Origin: Tenrec ecaudatus
Lineage: Eukaryota > Chordata > Mammalia > Afrosoricida > Tenrecidae
Direction: 5' to 3'
Length of the DNA stretch: 64,000 nucleotides
Assembly (NCBI RefSeq): GCF_050624435.1
Contig: NC_134539.1
Coordinates: 124,191,025 to 124,255,024, forward strand
Part shown: positions 33,336 through 45,105 of the stretch, piece after piece
Numbering within the stretch: position 1 is the stretch's first letter
Layout of the letters: each line of letters starts with the position of its first letter
Made by a program: the position numbers and the translations under genes
Notes under the pieces: generated by a model
The model's database searches: none
Seen by the model: only the letters and a program-made list of their open reading frames with translations
Told to the model about the DNA's origin: nothing

Positions 33336-35225
33336 CTGTGATGCTTCTCCTGGGTTATTCTAGAGGAGTCAGTGCTAGAAGCCCTCGGTGCTCCCCTCCA
33401 TTGCGCTCAAGTTCTGGAAACTCGTGGTGTGGTGGACATACTCCAGACCTGGAGAGTGGGGTGTCTATTTGTTTATTGTGCCGTTTGAACCACTGTGTGT
33501 TCATTATTCCAACAGTTACTTGTGGAGAGCTCTCCCTGTGCCAGGGTTTGTGCTGATTACAGAACGGATCTCAAAGAGCACTGCCTCTGTAGACAGTTAG
33601 CTGTACATCATCACGTGCCGTGCCTGTCCTCAGAGGACTAAATGCACGGCAATGGCGAGGACGTGGCGCTGAAGCCAGGAGGCGTGGGCAGGTGAGCATG
33701 CTCCCTTCAACAGCCCCGGGTAGCGCCGTCAGGGATATCTTTGGGAATGGCAGTGAGTCGGCTTTCTGGTTCGGTTTGTACTTTTGGTATGTACGTGTTT
33801 GGCTTGACGATCACAGAGGAGAGAAGAAGGAACTCTCACCTTATTTTGTTTGGTGCATATTTAGATATTACAAAAATATTTTAGGCCATCAATTGGGACC
33901 TACAGTACATCTTTGCATTCCCCATGTTACTCAGGTTTGAAGTCCCCTGGTACAGCCTCTAGTCAGTGACAGTGTCCCAGTCCGCGTCCATAACTTCCCA
34001 TCACCACTGCTACCTGGAACAGCCTCGCTCTGGTCTTAAGACAGCCTTAATTATGAAAAACCTCACCTTGTATTTGACTCCAAGTCCTCAGACCTCCCCC
34101 GTTGGGGGCCTGCGGCTGGTTCCTGGGGAAAACAGGAGAGGGGGGGCAGGCGTTGTCTCTTCCCTCAGGCACCTCTGGCCTGCTCTTTGTGCCATGAGGA
34201 GTAACCGGACAATGATGCGTCCTTCTCCAGGAAGTGCCCACTGCACTGCTGCCGGCCCCCTGCTCCTAGTGGCTTCTTTGTCAGTGCACACTGTGGGGAA
34301 GCCCCAGGGCCCCCAGTTCCATGCTCGTGGTGGGGGGAGGATGGGCTGACAGAAGCCTCCACGCACACACCCTGACTAGGAGAGACCCAGCTCCAGCTCA
34401 CCCTCCTCCTCTCAGCGTGACCTTCACTTTCGTGGGCACCCAAAGCCTGCTTGATCGAGTCCTGGACAGCATCAGAGAAGGCACGAGGCACTCTGTCCCC
34501 TACTACTTCCACCTCTCCACTCCCACAAGCCCATGTTCTTCCCTCCTCTCCAATTCTGACTTTCCCCTCTTTCCCAGGGTCCCCGCTGTGGCCCACACAT
34601 CAGGCTTAAGAGGGATGAGCAGCCCGCCTGACAAGGAGGAATGATTTATCGCTCACCTGGGTGTGGTGATGAGTACAAGCAGATGGACTCTCAGCTCGTT
34701 TTCTGTTCTATTTTAAGTTGTCCGCAGACAGAGAACTCCTTTCCAGCCCCCTCAGGACCCCACTGTGCTGGCCTCACGAGGCTTCTGTTGATGTGATGTG
34801 GACGCGGTGACACATCCTGGACAGGCTCCAGTTGTCGGGCCCAGTTGTCCCCTCTCTGCGCTCCGTTCTCGGTCGGCTTCTTCTGGGTCTGTCATGTGTG
34901 TCCTATCATCATGCCCTGCGTCCTCTGGCTAAACGTGAGCATGCCCTTTCCCCCTGCTTCAGCCAAGGCAAGGTCAGACTGTGCCCGAGGACCTGTCCCT
35001 CAGGACTTAGGGAGATAAGGTAAAACAGGGCAGAAGAGAGTAAACTGTAGGCATTCAATAAATATTTGTTTAATGAATGAATAAAAATATGTTTCTAGGT
35101 ACAAGCCCCTTAGTTGTTTCCCTTTCAGGGGTACCCTGCATGCTCCTTTCATGGTAAACACCTTTGGAGTAGTCTGCTCACTTAGCCTGTTCCTCTGGGA
35201 ACAGCTATCACCTACAATCCCTTCC
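33336..35225. other. Intergenic DNA, mostly unrecognised
   Basis: No gene seen. About 35020-35095 ('gtaggcattcaataaatatt' then 'tgaatgaat') resembles the 3' end of an old MIR or LINE. The rest has no recognised element. Confidence 0.5.
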
Positions 35226-35239
35226 AAAGTGGTAGTCAT

Positions 35240-35650
35240 GCTTATGCATCCACGTAACTGCGTAGACCTCAGCTCTATGTAACTGCACCGACCTCAGCTC
35301 TATGTAACTGCACAGACCTCAGCTACATGTAACTGCACAGACCGCAGCTCTATGTAACTGCGTAGACCTCAGCTATATGTAACTGCACAGACCTCAGCCA
35401 TATGTAACTGCACAGACCTCAGCTATATGTAACTGCACAGACCTCAGCTACATGTAACTGCACAGACCTCAGCCACATATAACTGCACAGACCTCAGCTA
35501 CATGTAACTGCACAGACCTCAGCTACATGTAACTGCACAGACCGCAGCTATATGTAACTGCACAGACCTCAGCTCTATGTAACTGCGTACACCTCAACTA
35601 TATGTAACTGCACATACCGCAACTATATGTAACTGCATACACCTCCACTA
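35240..35650. repeat. 25-bp minisatellite, about 16 copies
   Basis: Unit 'atgtaactgcacagac' plus 'ctcagctat' (25 bp) tandemly repeated, with recurring variants: gcacag/gcgtag, cctcag/ccgcag, ctatat/ctacat/ctctat. No spacers between units, so it is a plain tandem array and not CRISPR-like. It lies between EPX and OR4D2. Confidence 0.93.
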
Positions 35651-35654
35651 TATA

Positions 35655-36740
35655 GGAAACATGACCCAACCTCAGACCATCAGATTATTCTCGCAGGACT
35701 TGGCATTAGAGCTTCGATGCACTGAGCAAGTTAGCTGCAGAAAACAGAACATAAACTCAGTGTGGGGGTGCCAAGGGCCCTGTCATTGATTGAGCTGCAC
35801 CCTCCCACTCAGGAAAGCCGTGATGCCCAGTGTTGTGCGGTTGTCATCTATTTTGTGATCATCTCCCAAAAGTCAGATGTTGGTTCCAGAACGTGGCTGC
35901 CATTCATGTATGCAGGGGCGCGGGGAACCCACCGAAGCCAAAGGGAGGGCTTGCCATGCCCAAGGGGCAGAATAATGGGCTGTCGGGGTCCAGGGCGTGG
36001 GTTATCCCTCTGACGGAAAAGGAGAACTGTGCTACCCAAAGTCTAGGGGCCCCAGTGGCCACCCCAGCGGGCCTGGGCAGCAGAACTGAAGACTAGGGCC
36101 GAGGGCCTCCACCCAGAATCCAGAGAGCATGGTCACCAGCCAGCCTGTGGAGGAGAGGGTCATTGTCCAGATGGTCTCCGAGAACAAAGGGTTATTTCCG
36201 AGCTTTGAGGGCTCATATCAGTTGTTCTGCTCGAGGCTTGCTTGCTGCCCTTCGCATGTGTAATGGACATATCTGCCTTGTGCCTGCCCATCATTGCAAT
36301 TTAGAAATAGATCCCTGTCATCTAGATTTCACGGCTTCACAGATAGAGGTGGATTTCGACCTAGTATGGAATACATATAAAGTCTCACCCATGCTTGAGT
36401 CAGATGAACTGAAAGTTGAGATTTTGCACTTAAAGTTGAGTTAAGACTTTGGAGATGCTATGATGGGGATGAATGTGTTTTATAAGTGTCAAGAACGTGA
36501 CTTTTGGGGTGCCAAAGGGTGGGATGTCATGGATGAAATGGTGTTCCTGAAAAATATGCGTCAAACTGGCTAGACCATGATTCCTAGTATTGAATGGATC
36601 TTCATTTTGTGATCTGATATAATTATCCTCTATTTTGTGATGTGTTGTAAATCCCAACCTCAATAAGTTCACACAGCAGGATCAGTGTGGGGTGTATGTA
36701 TCTTGAGTCACAGCCTTAGCCTCTACTTTGGCTCAAGTTA
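35655..36740. other. Unclassified interspersed-repeat-like block
   Basis: No open gene. The stretch about 36120-36700 ('aacaaagggttatttccgag', 'gactttggagatgctatgat', 'cttttggggtgccaaagggt', 'attttgtgatctgatataat') has the feel of an old retroelement terminal region, but I cannot assign a family. It runs directly into the MLT1-like LTR that follows. Confidence 0.35.
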
Positions 36741-36745
36741 CTTCT

Positions 36746-36985
36746 TGTGGTAGTTACATAATCTGGTGTCAACTCGAGACTATGAAGAGTGAAGGGGGTG
36801 GAGTTTAGCCTGTCAGTCAGGTTGCAGCTTGATGACCTCTTTGGAGGTGCAATGGAGACAAATAGTTCACTGGAGGCCAGACCCACATTCTCTCCCTGCA
36901 AGACACTCCCTTTCTGGTAGATCTCTATGTTCTTACAACAAACGTTCTCTAGTTGTTTAAACTTACAGCTCTCACCATAAGCCCT
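36746..36985 (+). mobile_element. MLT1-like solo LTR fragment (ERVL-MaLR fossil)
   Basis: Begins TGTGGTAGTTA and continues 'atctggtgtcaactcgag', the opening of MLT1-type LTRs. The 3' limit is uncertain. Ancient, non-coding and incomplete. Confidence 0.5.
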
Positions 36986-37854
36986 GTCTTCTCTCCCATT
37001 CTGTCTGCCAACCCGACCCCCCATCCTGACTTGATGATAGAAGGCAGGCAGAATCCATGTGTGTGAGAGAGAAGCAAGACAAGCCAGGACACTTGAAATA
37101 CATAGATTTAAAGGTTATACTGGCAGAAATCAGTGTAGGGACGAAGTGAAGGAGGAAGATTGGGGGTATAGAGATACATGTTTTAAAAAAGCTCACCAAA
37201 CCTTGACAGGGCACATTTGATGGTTAAAGTACTACTGCGTTAGCCTCCACGTGCATTACAAATGTGAATGAATGAGTGAACAAGTAATCCTGCTTACAGG
37301 AAGTATGCATCTGAATTTGAGGGTGGAGTGGGGATAGTAGTAATAAATGTCTGTGGGCGTGGCCTGCACGTCAATACCTCCATCATCCTTCATTGTCTAC
37401 TGTCCATCTCTCGCTTGGTGTGCACCCGGTGCCCCTGATGGCAGCTGCCACACTCTCCAGGTTTCCCTTGCTTCCCGATGGCTTTCTGTCCTCTTGCCAA
37501 AGCTCTAGCCAACAGAAGAAGAAATAAGCGCACGAGCAATAACAATAAGCAGTACATAGTTCTCTGTTTAACAAAATATTGTCTCCCGTAGTTTTTATTT
37601 GAATCTGGTGACAAACCTGCGTGGAATTCAGGGCAGCTTTGTTTCTTTTGCCAATTTGGTGAGGAAGAAATCACGAGGCCAGGGGGCCATCCGTTAGAGC
37701 CCCCGACTCCACATTCTGAGTTCTTTCTGACACTTTAGATGTGCAGCAATTAAAAATCAAAATAAGAAAATAGAAATGCTCCTGCTGGGAAACTGCCCTC
37801 CCAAAGGGTCAGAAAGGGGCATGGCTGGCTTCCAGGGACCATATGCACATTTCT

Positions 37855-40145
37855 TTTTTTTTTTTTTTAATTTTAACAATTTATTGGGGCTCATACAATT
37901 CTTTTCACAGTTCATATATATACATACATCAATTGTATAAAGTACATCTGTACAGTCTTTGCCCTAATCATTTTTTTCTCTTTTCTTCTTTTACATTTTA
38001 TTAGGGACTCATACAACTCTTACCACAATCCATACATATACATACATCAATTGTATAAAGCACATCCATACATTCCCTGCCCCAATCATTCTCAAGGCAT
38101 TTGCTCTCCACTTAAGCCCCTTGCATCAGGTCCTCTTTTTTTTCCCCTCCTCCCTCCCCATTCCCCCCTCCCTCATATGCCCTTGGTAATTTATACTTCG
38201 TTGTTTTGTCATTTCTTGTCCTATCCGGAGTCTCCCTTCCCCCCTTCTCTGCTGTCCCTCTCCCAGGGAAGAGGTCACATGTGGATCCTTGTAATCAGTT
38301 CCCCCTTTCCAACCCACTCACCCTCCACTCTCCCAGCATCGTCCCTCACACCCTTGGTCCTGAAGGTATCATCCACCCTGGATTCCCTGTACCTCCAACC
38401 CTCATATGCACCAGTGTACAGCCTCTGTCCTATCCAGCCCTGCAAGGTAGAATTCGGATCATGGTAGTTGGGGGGAGGAAGCATCCAGGATCCGGGGGAA
38501 AGCTGTGTTCTTCATCGGTACTACCTCACACCCTAATTGACCCATCTCCTCTCCTAAACCCCTCTATGAGGGGATCTCCATTGGTCGACACTTGGGCCTT
38601 GGGTCTCCACTCTGCACTTCCCCCTTCATTTAATATGATATATATATACATATATATACATACATATATACATATATACACATACATACACACACATATC
38701 TTTTTTTTTTTTTTTTTGCATGATGCCTTATACCTGGTCCCTTGGGCACCTCGTGATCGCACTGGCCGGTGTGCTTCTTCCATGTGGGCTTATTTGCTTC
38801 TGAGCTAGATGGCCGCTTGTTCACCTTCAAGCCTTTAAGACCCCAGACACTATCTCTTTTGATAGCCGGGCACCATCAGCTTTCTTCACCACATTTGCTT
38901 ATGCACCCATTTGTCTTCAGCGATCCTATCATGGAGGTGTGCAGTCAATGATATGATTTTTTGTTCTTTGATGCCTGGTAACTGATCCCTTTGGGACCAC
39001 TCGCTCACTCAGGCTGGTGTGTTCTTCCATGTGGACTTTGTTGCTTCTGAGCTAGATGGCCGCTTGTTTATCTTCAAGCCTTTAAGACCCCAGTCACTAT
39101 CTCTTTTGATAGCCGGGCACCATCAGCTTTCTTCACCACATTTACTTGTTCACACACTTTGGCTCCAGCCGTTGTGTCGAGAGAGTGAGCATCATAGAGT
39201 TCCAATTTAATAAAAGAAGGTATTCATGCATTGAGGGAGTGTTTGAGTAGAGGCCCAAGGTCCTTCCGCCACCTTAATACTTGACCTATAAGTATAGACA
39301 CATAGATCTATTTCCCCATCCTCCTATATATATTTGCATGTACATATCTTTGTCTAGACCTCCATGAATGCCCTTTGACTCCTAGCTCTTTCCTCCATCT
39401 CCCTTGACTTTCCTCCTGCCCCACTACCATGCTTCATCGCCACCTGGGCTAGCGTATACCTCTTCTCTAAGCAACCTTACCCTTGATCATTTCCCACCAG
39501 GCCTGCCACTCCCACTTCTCTACCATTTGGGGTCCCATGTTTTTCCCTTGTCCCTGGGTTTGTTAACACCACTTCCTTACCCCCCCTACCCCCCCACCCC
39601 AAGTCCCCCCAAAACTGTCGGTCCCGTTGTTTTTCCTCCAGATAGTTCATCCAGCCTGTCCTATTCAGACAGACCTGTGGAGTCACTAACATGCACGAAA
39701 ACAAGACAGAGGAAAACAAAGCAACAGTATACAACCAGACAACAAAACAACAAAAACAAACCACTGACAAAAGAACAGAATAAAACAGTTCACAAGAGAA
39801 AAGCTTGTAGTTAGTTCAGGGATCGTTTGCTGGCCCTTAGGAGCGTTTTCCAGTCCAGTCTGTTGGGGCACCACGCCCTGGCCCCGAAGTCCACTTTCAG
39901 CATTCCCTGGGGACCTTGCCACTCCATTCCCTTGCTGTTCCGCTGCACTCCCCCAGTGATTTGCCTCGGTGTGGTGGGATCAGGTCAGGTGCAATTCCCA
40001 CACTGTGTCTCCGGTGCTGTCCCCTGTATCGCCCTTAGTCACTGAGGGGCATCATGTCTCATAGTGGGGCCAGCCATGTTGTTCTCTCTGTGGACTGGCT
40101 GCTCTACTCAGGAACATCATCATCACGGCCTGGTGGGCCAGGCTG
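37855..40145 (-). mobile_element. 5'-truncated L1 (3' region) with doubled 3' end and 16-bp target duplication
   Basis: About 2.3 kb of afrotherian L1 3' region in minus orientation. It is bounded by a perfect 16-bp duplication, ccatatgcacatttct, at 37839-37854 and 40146-40161. The 3' terminus occurs twice in tandem: an outer copy with poly(A) (about 37855-37978, 'tttattggggctcatacaat') and an inner copy (about 37995 onward, 'ttattagggactcatacaac'). A roughly 246-bp segment inside the 3' UTR is also duplicated (about 38720-38960 and 38966-39205, each with 'tttaagaccccag' and 'gatagccgggcaccatcagc'). The perfect duplication suggests a fairly recent insertion. It contains no ORF2 of note and lies 0.2 kb 3' of OR4D2. 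Confidence 0.9.
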
Positions 40146-40351
40146 CCATATGCACATTTCTATTGGCACGGGAGTGCTAAAAACAAAACAAAAAAATTGT
40201 TCCCTTAAAAAGCTAAATTACTTAGCTTAAAAGCCCATTCACTTCTATCCCTCTCACAACACAGCTACAGGCAATTAAAGGGAAAGCTATAGGATCTTTC
40301 TCCACTTTCCACATAGAAAAGTAAAGCCAATGAGAAGTAACACACCCATTG

Positions 40352-41287
40352 TCACCCTCTTCTACAAACCAGCCAGCGCTTCCCTAATCTCTTCACTGCT
40401 CCCTGCATCTCTTGGTTCCTCAGGGTGTAGATCATGGGGTTGAGCATGGGGGTCATGACCGTGTGGCTGATGGACACGGCCTTGTCCATGGAAAATGGAG
40501 TGTAGGGACGTGCATAGAGGTAAATACTTGGGACGAAGATCATGGACACCACAATGATGTGGGTGGTGCAGGTGGAGGCTGCCTTCCTCCTTGCCTCCCC
40601 TGAGTGGGACCTCAGCATCACCAGGATGATCAAGTAGGAGATCAGGAGGAGAGAGAACCAGATGGCATCCAGCACCCCACTGTTGGAGATCATGAGGAAC
40701 TCCAAGACAGACGTGTCCGTGCAGGCGAGTCTCAGTACTTGAGGGACATCACAGTAGAAGTTATCCAGCACATTGGGACCACAGAATGGAAGTGGGAGCA
40801 TCAGCACAAGCTGGGAGATGGAATGAACGAAGCCTCCAACCCAGGCGGCCACCACCAGCCCCACACAGAGCTTAGTGTTCATGATGGTGACATAGTGGAG
40901 AGGCCGGGAGATGGCCACGAGGCGGTCATAGGCCATCACCGAGAGGAAGAAGACCATAGCACCTCCCAGGAAGTGGAAGAAGAAGAGCTGAGCCATGCAG
41001 CCCTGGTAGGAGATGGTCTTGCTCTCAGAAAGGAGGTCGACCAGCATCTTGGGGGCAGTGACTGAGGAGAAGCTGAGGTCTAGGACAGCCAGGTTTCGGA
41101 GCAGGAAGTACATGGGTGTGTGGAGCCGGGTGTCAGAGGTCACGGTGACCACGATGAGGAGGTTTCCCACAACAGTTGTGGTGTAGACAAACAGGAACAC
41201 CAGAAACAGAAAATGCTGGAGCTCCTGAGTCTGGGAGAGACCCAGGAAGACAAATTCTGAGACGCACGTGAGGTTCTCTGGATCCAT
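40352..41287 (-). CDS. OR4D2: Olfactory receptor family 4 subfamily D, OR4D2-like, intact
   Basis: Single-exon class II odorant receptor, a G protein-coupled receptor of olfactory neurons; 311 residues. Visible: N-glycosylation site NLT at the N terminus, TM1 [17 protein letters not shown] at the TM2 start, MAYDRLVAI (DRY-type motif) after TM3, conserved extracellular cysteines, KAASTCTTH before TM6 and [12 protein letters not shown] in TM7. It reads closer to human OR4D2 ([37 protein letters not shown]) than to OR4D1. The start at 41287 (MDPENLT) matches the family length; an in-frame ATG six codons upstream at 41305 would add MDGEHS. No stop or frameshift interrupts it, so it is probably functional. 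In human, OR4D2 lies beside EPX in the same orientation, as here. A 2.3-kb L1 sits just 3' and a GA microsatellite 5'. Confidence 0.95.
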   Translation of the reverse strand: MDPENLTCVSEFVFLGLSQTQELQHFLFLVFLFVYTTTVVGNLLIVVTVTSDTRLHTPMYFLLRNLAVLDLSFSSVTAPKMLVDLLSESKTISYQGCMAQLFFFHFLGGAMVFFLSVMAYDRLVAISRPLHYVTIMNTKLCVGLVVAAWVGGFVHSISQLVLMLPLPFCGPNVLDNFYCDVPQVLRLACTDTSVLEFLMISNSGVLDAIWFSLLLISYLIILVMLRSHSGEARRKAASTCTTHIIVVSMIFVPSIYLYARPYTPFSMDKAVSISHTVMTPMLNPMIYTLRNQEMQGAVKRLGKRWLVCRRG

Positions 41288-41575
41288 GCTATGTTCCCCA
41301 TCCATCTACAGAAAACAAGCCACACTCATAGCGGCACAAAGTTGTTCTTTGTCCTCTTATTGTTTAGGGGCTCGGAACATATTTGTCCAGGTCCACAGGA
41401 TGGGCATCCTCATGGGCAGACCAGAATTGCAGGTAGGAATTTAGACACGGTGATGATTAATGGCCTCTTCTTTGGGGATTTTATATATTGCACGCTGGAA
41501 TATACATTCCTGAGATATTTTAAAGTCATCCAAAAGGATATGCGACCTGAGGATTTGCAGCATAAGATGGAGGGG

Positions 41576-41579
<4 letters not shown>

Positions 41580-41655
<76 letters not shown>
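41580..41655. repeat. (GA)n microsatellite upstream of OR4D2
   Basis: About 38 uninterrupted AG units, roughly 290 bp 5' of the OR4D2 start codon. Its long pure state implies high length polymorphism. Confidence 0.95.
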
Positions 41656-41660
<5 letters not shown>

Positions 41661-42192
41661 AGGGGTATGTTGCCTTCCTGTTTGCCTGTCCTGCTTCAAG
41701 CCCTCATCTGCTAAACCAGGACTATTGACTCTTAGCTATTAGAGATCATTCTATTCTAATAGTCTGCTTCCATTTGCTCCTACTCCAGCCCATAGTCCAT
41801 CCTGCTGCTAATGGGACCCTTCTAGGTCCCCATCTGATCAGGTTTGTGTCCTACTTAGCATCTTTTAGTGCTCACTAGTGTGGCTTGGGAGCCACCTCAA
41901 ACACTTTGTGGACCCAGTCAGGGTGGAAAAAGCATACTTCGATACGCCAGCATATCCCACAAGCCTGCAGAATGTCGTCTCCACCTACTTTCCTGGTCAT
42001 GCGTACCTACCTGTCTGCCGTGCTTAGTGAATTATGGTTTTCTCAGCCATGCTGTGCATTGTTTATTCCCACCACTGTTTTCCTGAAGACTAATCTACTG
42101 TCCTGTCCACCTAGAAAAGGTCCATCCGATGTAACTCTCCCTGTTTCTATCTTCACCATTTCTCCTTCGCAGAAAGAATTCTACTTTGCCAA

Positions 42193-42305
42193 CAGTCCTC
42201 ACACGCACTGCCATCGAGTTGATTTCCCCGACAGTGACCCTAGAGGACGACGGGGTGGAACTGCCCCTGTGGGTGTCCAACCCTTTACAGAAGTAGAAAG
42301 CCCTA
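42193..42305 (-). repeat. AfroSINE fragment
   Basis: Minus orientation: 'cactgccatcgagttgattt', 'acagtgaccctagaggacga', 'cagaagtagaaagccc'. Confidence 0.8.
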
Positions 42306-42359
42306 TCTTTTTCCTAGCATGTGGTAGACACCTCCCTTACAGGATTGATTGATCATATC

Positions 42360-42475
42360 CTGGTCAAAGCGGGAGAAAGGTGAGGCTGTCTGATCCTATA
42401 AAGACTGACAGGGTCAGAAACCCTAAGGAACAGTTCATAGAGTCCCTAAGAGTTACAATCAGCTCGATGACTGTG
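42360..42475 (+). repeat. AfroSINE body fragment
   Basis: 'gcgggagaaaggtgaggctg', 'cagaaaccctaaggaacagt' and 'caatcagctcgatgac', lacking the head. Confidence 0.7.
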
Positions 42476-42504
42476 GGGTTGGGGGTGATTATAATTCAAA
42501 ATGA

Positions 42505-42755
42505 GGTCTGCTGGGCGTTCATTTCTTGAACGTTCATTTCTTGACTGCTAACATTTCTTGACTGCTAACAAGCGTTCATTTCTTGACTGCTAACCAAGAG
42601 GCAGGGAGGTTGAGTCCACCAACCAGACCAGGAGCAAACAGAACTGGCCATCTGCTCTTAGAGATGACAGCTTAGGAAACGTCCTGGGCTCGTTGCAGTC
42701 TGTCCCACGGGGTCTCTATGCTCAGAATGGACTCAATGGCACCTAACAACAGCAG
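42505..42755 (+). repeat. AfroSINE with a triplicated tRNA-arm segment
   Basis: The segment 'catttcttgactgctaac' occurs three times (about 42545-42595) before the SINE continues with 'caagaggcaggg', 'gacagcttaggaaacg' and 'ggactcaatggcacctaac'. A further 'gttcatttcttgaac' precedes them. Confidence 0.8.
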
Positions 42756-42807
42756 TAGAACCACCATTCATTCATTTGCCCCAACTTCTCTTTTTACTCT
42801 AAAAAAC

Positions 42808-42905
42808 CGGAAATACTCACTGCCGTGCTGCAGGACAGGGTGGAACTGCCCCGGTGGGTTTCCAAGACTGTGACCCTTTACAGGAGTAGAGAGCTCCACC
42901 TTTCT
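42808..42905 (-). repeat. AfroSINE fragment
   Basis: Minus orientation: 'actcactgccgtgctgcagg', 'ggtggaactgccccggtggg', 'caggagtagagagctc'. Confidence 0.8.
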
Positions 42906-43029
42906 CCCCTTTTTGCTCTACTGCAGTGTGATATCAATGTCTTAGTAACCCCAGAGCCTAGAACGGTAACTCTATGTTTCACATGTTCAATACATGTTTG
43001 GCACATTAGTATTTTATGATAATGTGAAT

Positions 43030-43490
43030 GCCAGTATATGGGGAATTTTAAATTTTTGCTAAAATACCCCTAACACATCATTTGCCTACTGGACATTTTC
43101 CACGTGTACAATTTCGTGACATCGATGACATTTCACATGCTGTACAACCATTACTAAGATCTGTTGCCAACTGTCCTCTTACTAGGGATGGAGACTCGGT
43201 GATTTCTAAACGCTGACCTCCTGTTGTCCCTCCTACTGCCCCTGAGAGCCACTACTAAACTTTTTTCTCTCTGAATTTGCCTGCCGTCGGTAATTTATGT
43301 GACACTGTGCAATAGTTGTCCTCTTATGACTGACTCACTTGTCTCGGCACGATGTTCTCCAGGCTTGTTGATGTTGTAGCTTGGATCAGGACTCAGTTTC
43401 TTGTTGGGATTAAATAATACTCCACTGTATATATTTATTTTGCTCATCCATCTGTTGATGGACATTTAGATTGTTTTGTGGAGAATTTTT
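43030..43490 (-). mobile_element. Ancient L1 (L1M-type) 3' region
   Basis: 'gtacaatttcgtgacatcga', 'gctgtacaaccattac' and 'tatttattttgctcatccat' match the reversed 3' region of old eutherian L1M elements, much more diverged than the other L1 copies here. Confidence 0.65.
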
Positions 43491-44211
43491 TAGTCTCTTG
43501 GTCCTTGAATCATAAGGTTAGTTCTCTGCCGGGTTTCTAAAAATTGGTTTCCACATGCAACAGGAGACAGCTGCTTTCAGCAGCACGGCCCTTGCGCTCC
43601 TTTCCAGTGCTCTCCTCACCCCTCAGCTCCCTGTCATCAGGCCATTGACCTGTGTTCCTTCATCCCACCCTGCAACAGGGGTTTGCAGAAGTCTACTTAC
43701 AGTGAACCTCCGACCCTCGCCCTTCTTCAGCCCACGATGGGAGAGGAGGCTTCTTACATCATCCGGGGGTCTTTCCCATGAACTTAACGCTTCTGGTCTC
43801 TGTTCATACTTCATCTACACTTACTCTTGGGCATGACTCCTGGGAAGAGGGATGTCCTCTGGGAAATATTATTGGTCTGGGCTCAAGAAGCAGACCTGGG
43901 ATGATTCCCATGGGGACAAGAGAGCTATGGGAGTTGTTAAAAAGTTTCTAAGTCTCTCAAAAACTTGTTATTTGTAGGGTTTGCCTTGGGGGGTAAAAAA
44001 CACCAAGGACATTGAGCAGACACCAAGGACAAACAAGTACCAAGGACACCAACACACAAAGATGGAACAGAACATTCATGGAAGGTCGGATTCATAAGCC
44101 AAGATCAGAAATAACAAGAGTTTCTTCAAAAGGACCAATTCCCAGTGAACTTTGGATGGACCCCTTTCACAAAACAATGATGCTCATGTTCCACAGGCAA
44201 CAGAATTATTA

Positions 44212-44361
44212 GGAGGGTTTGTTGAAACTCCAAATCCCAGAGACCCAACACAGAATTTCTGATTCAGCCAGCTTCGGGTGGAGCCCAATAATCTGCATGT
44301 TGAACAAATCATCAAGTGATGCTGATGCAGCTTCTCCGGGAACCATATTTGAGAAACACTG
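44212..44361 (+). mobile_element. MER5A (hAT-Charlie) element
   Basis: 'cagaatttctgattcagcca', 'tggagcccaataatctgcat', 'aagtgatgctgatgcagctt' and the end 'tttgagaaacactg' match MER5A. Non-autonomous eutherian DNA transposon; the 5' end is truncated. Confidence 0.85.
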
Positions 44362-44974
44362 ACTGTGAGTTCCACGATTGTCCATTTGCTTGGCAGCAAA
44401 ATGAGCGACAAGAAGAGTCAACATGTGACATGATAGTCTCTCTCTGGTGGTGTTAATAGATAACTGTACCGATTTTTAAAAATTGAATTGAACTTACCTA
44501 GATAAAGTCATAGGCAAGAGAAGATTTGCATATTAAATAATTAATAGAATATCCCATGAAGCCTATCCTGTATTTTGCCGACTACACCCTGAGGGTTGGC
44601 TCCCATTTATACCTAATTCTATTGTTACCATTTATAACATGCTAGAGCTCTTTGTATGTAAAAGCCTTCCTTTCAACAAGCACTGTTACATGAAACACAT
44701 ATTTTCTTACTAGAGGGAACTGACCAAGAAAATGGAATTAACTGGTATTTTAACCTGTGTGAGCTATCCAAATTGTGATTTCTTAGAGCTCTCTGATTTA
44801 CATGCACTTTCTAGGTTGGTTTCTGTTCTTTCTTTCATGCACATGTTGATGCCTGGCACAATAAAGCATCGAAACAATGTATGAAAGTGAAGCGCGGGAT
44901 CTTTCACGGACAGGAGATCCAGATTGTATAAAGCAATGTTCACAATGTGTTTAGAGCTTCGTGTTTTCTGCTGT

Positions 44975-45105
44975 TGCTGGGTGCCGGCAGGTTGGTCCTG
45001 ACCTATAATGACCCCCAAGAGCCACAGAACAGAACCGTCTCGAGTCCGGCACCGGCCCCACACTTGTTCTATTTGAACCTGTCAGTCCATCTCGTTAGGG
45101 TCTTC
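44975..45105 (-). repeat. Diverged AfroSINE fragment
   Basis: 'ggttggtcctgacctataat', 'gacccccaagagccacagaa', 'cagaaccgtctcgag' resemble the reversed tail and body; the head is not seen. Confidence 0.5.

Noticed and set aside
35240-35650. CRISPR-like array
   Set aside because: Units are contiguous 25-bp tandem repeats with no spacers, in a mammalian genome.
38051-38808. 138- and 200-codon frames near 38.0-38.8 kb
   Set aside because: They lie in the L1 3' UTR in reverse orientation and in TA/CA simple sequence.
40604-41065. 153-codon plus-strand frame inside the olfactory receptor
   Set aside because: Antisense shadow of OR4D2; His/Glu/Asp-rich composition typical of reversed receptor codons.
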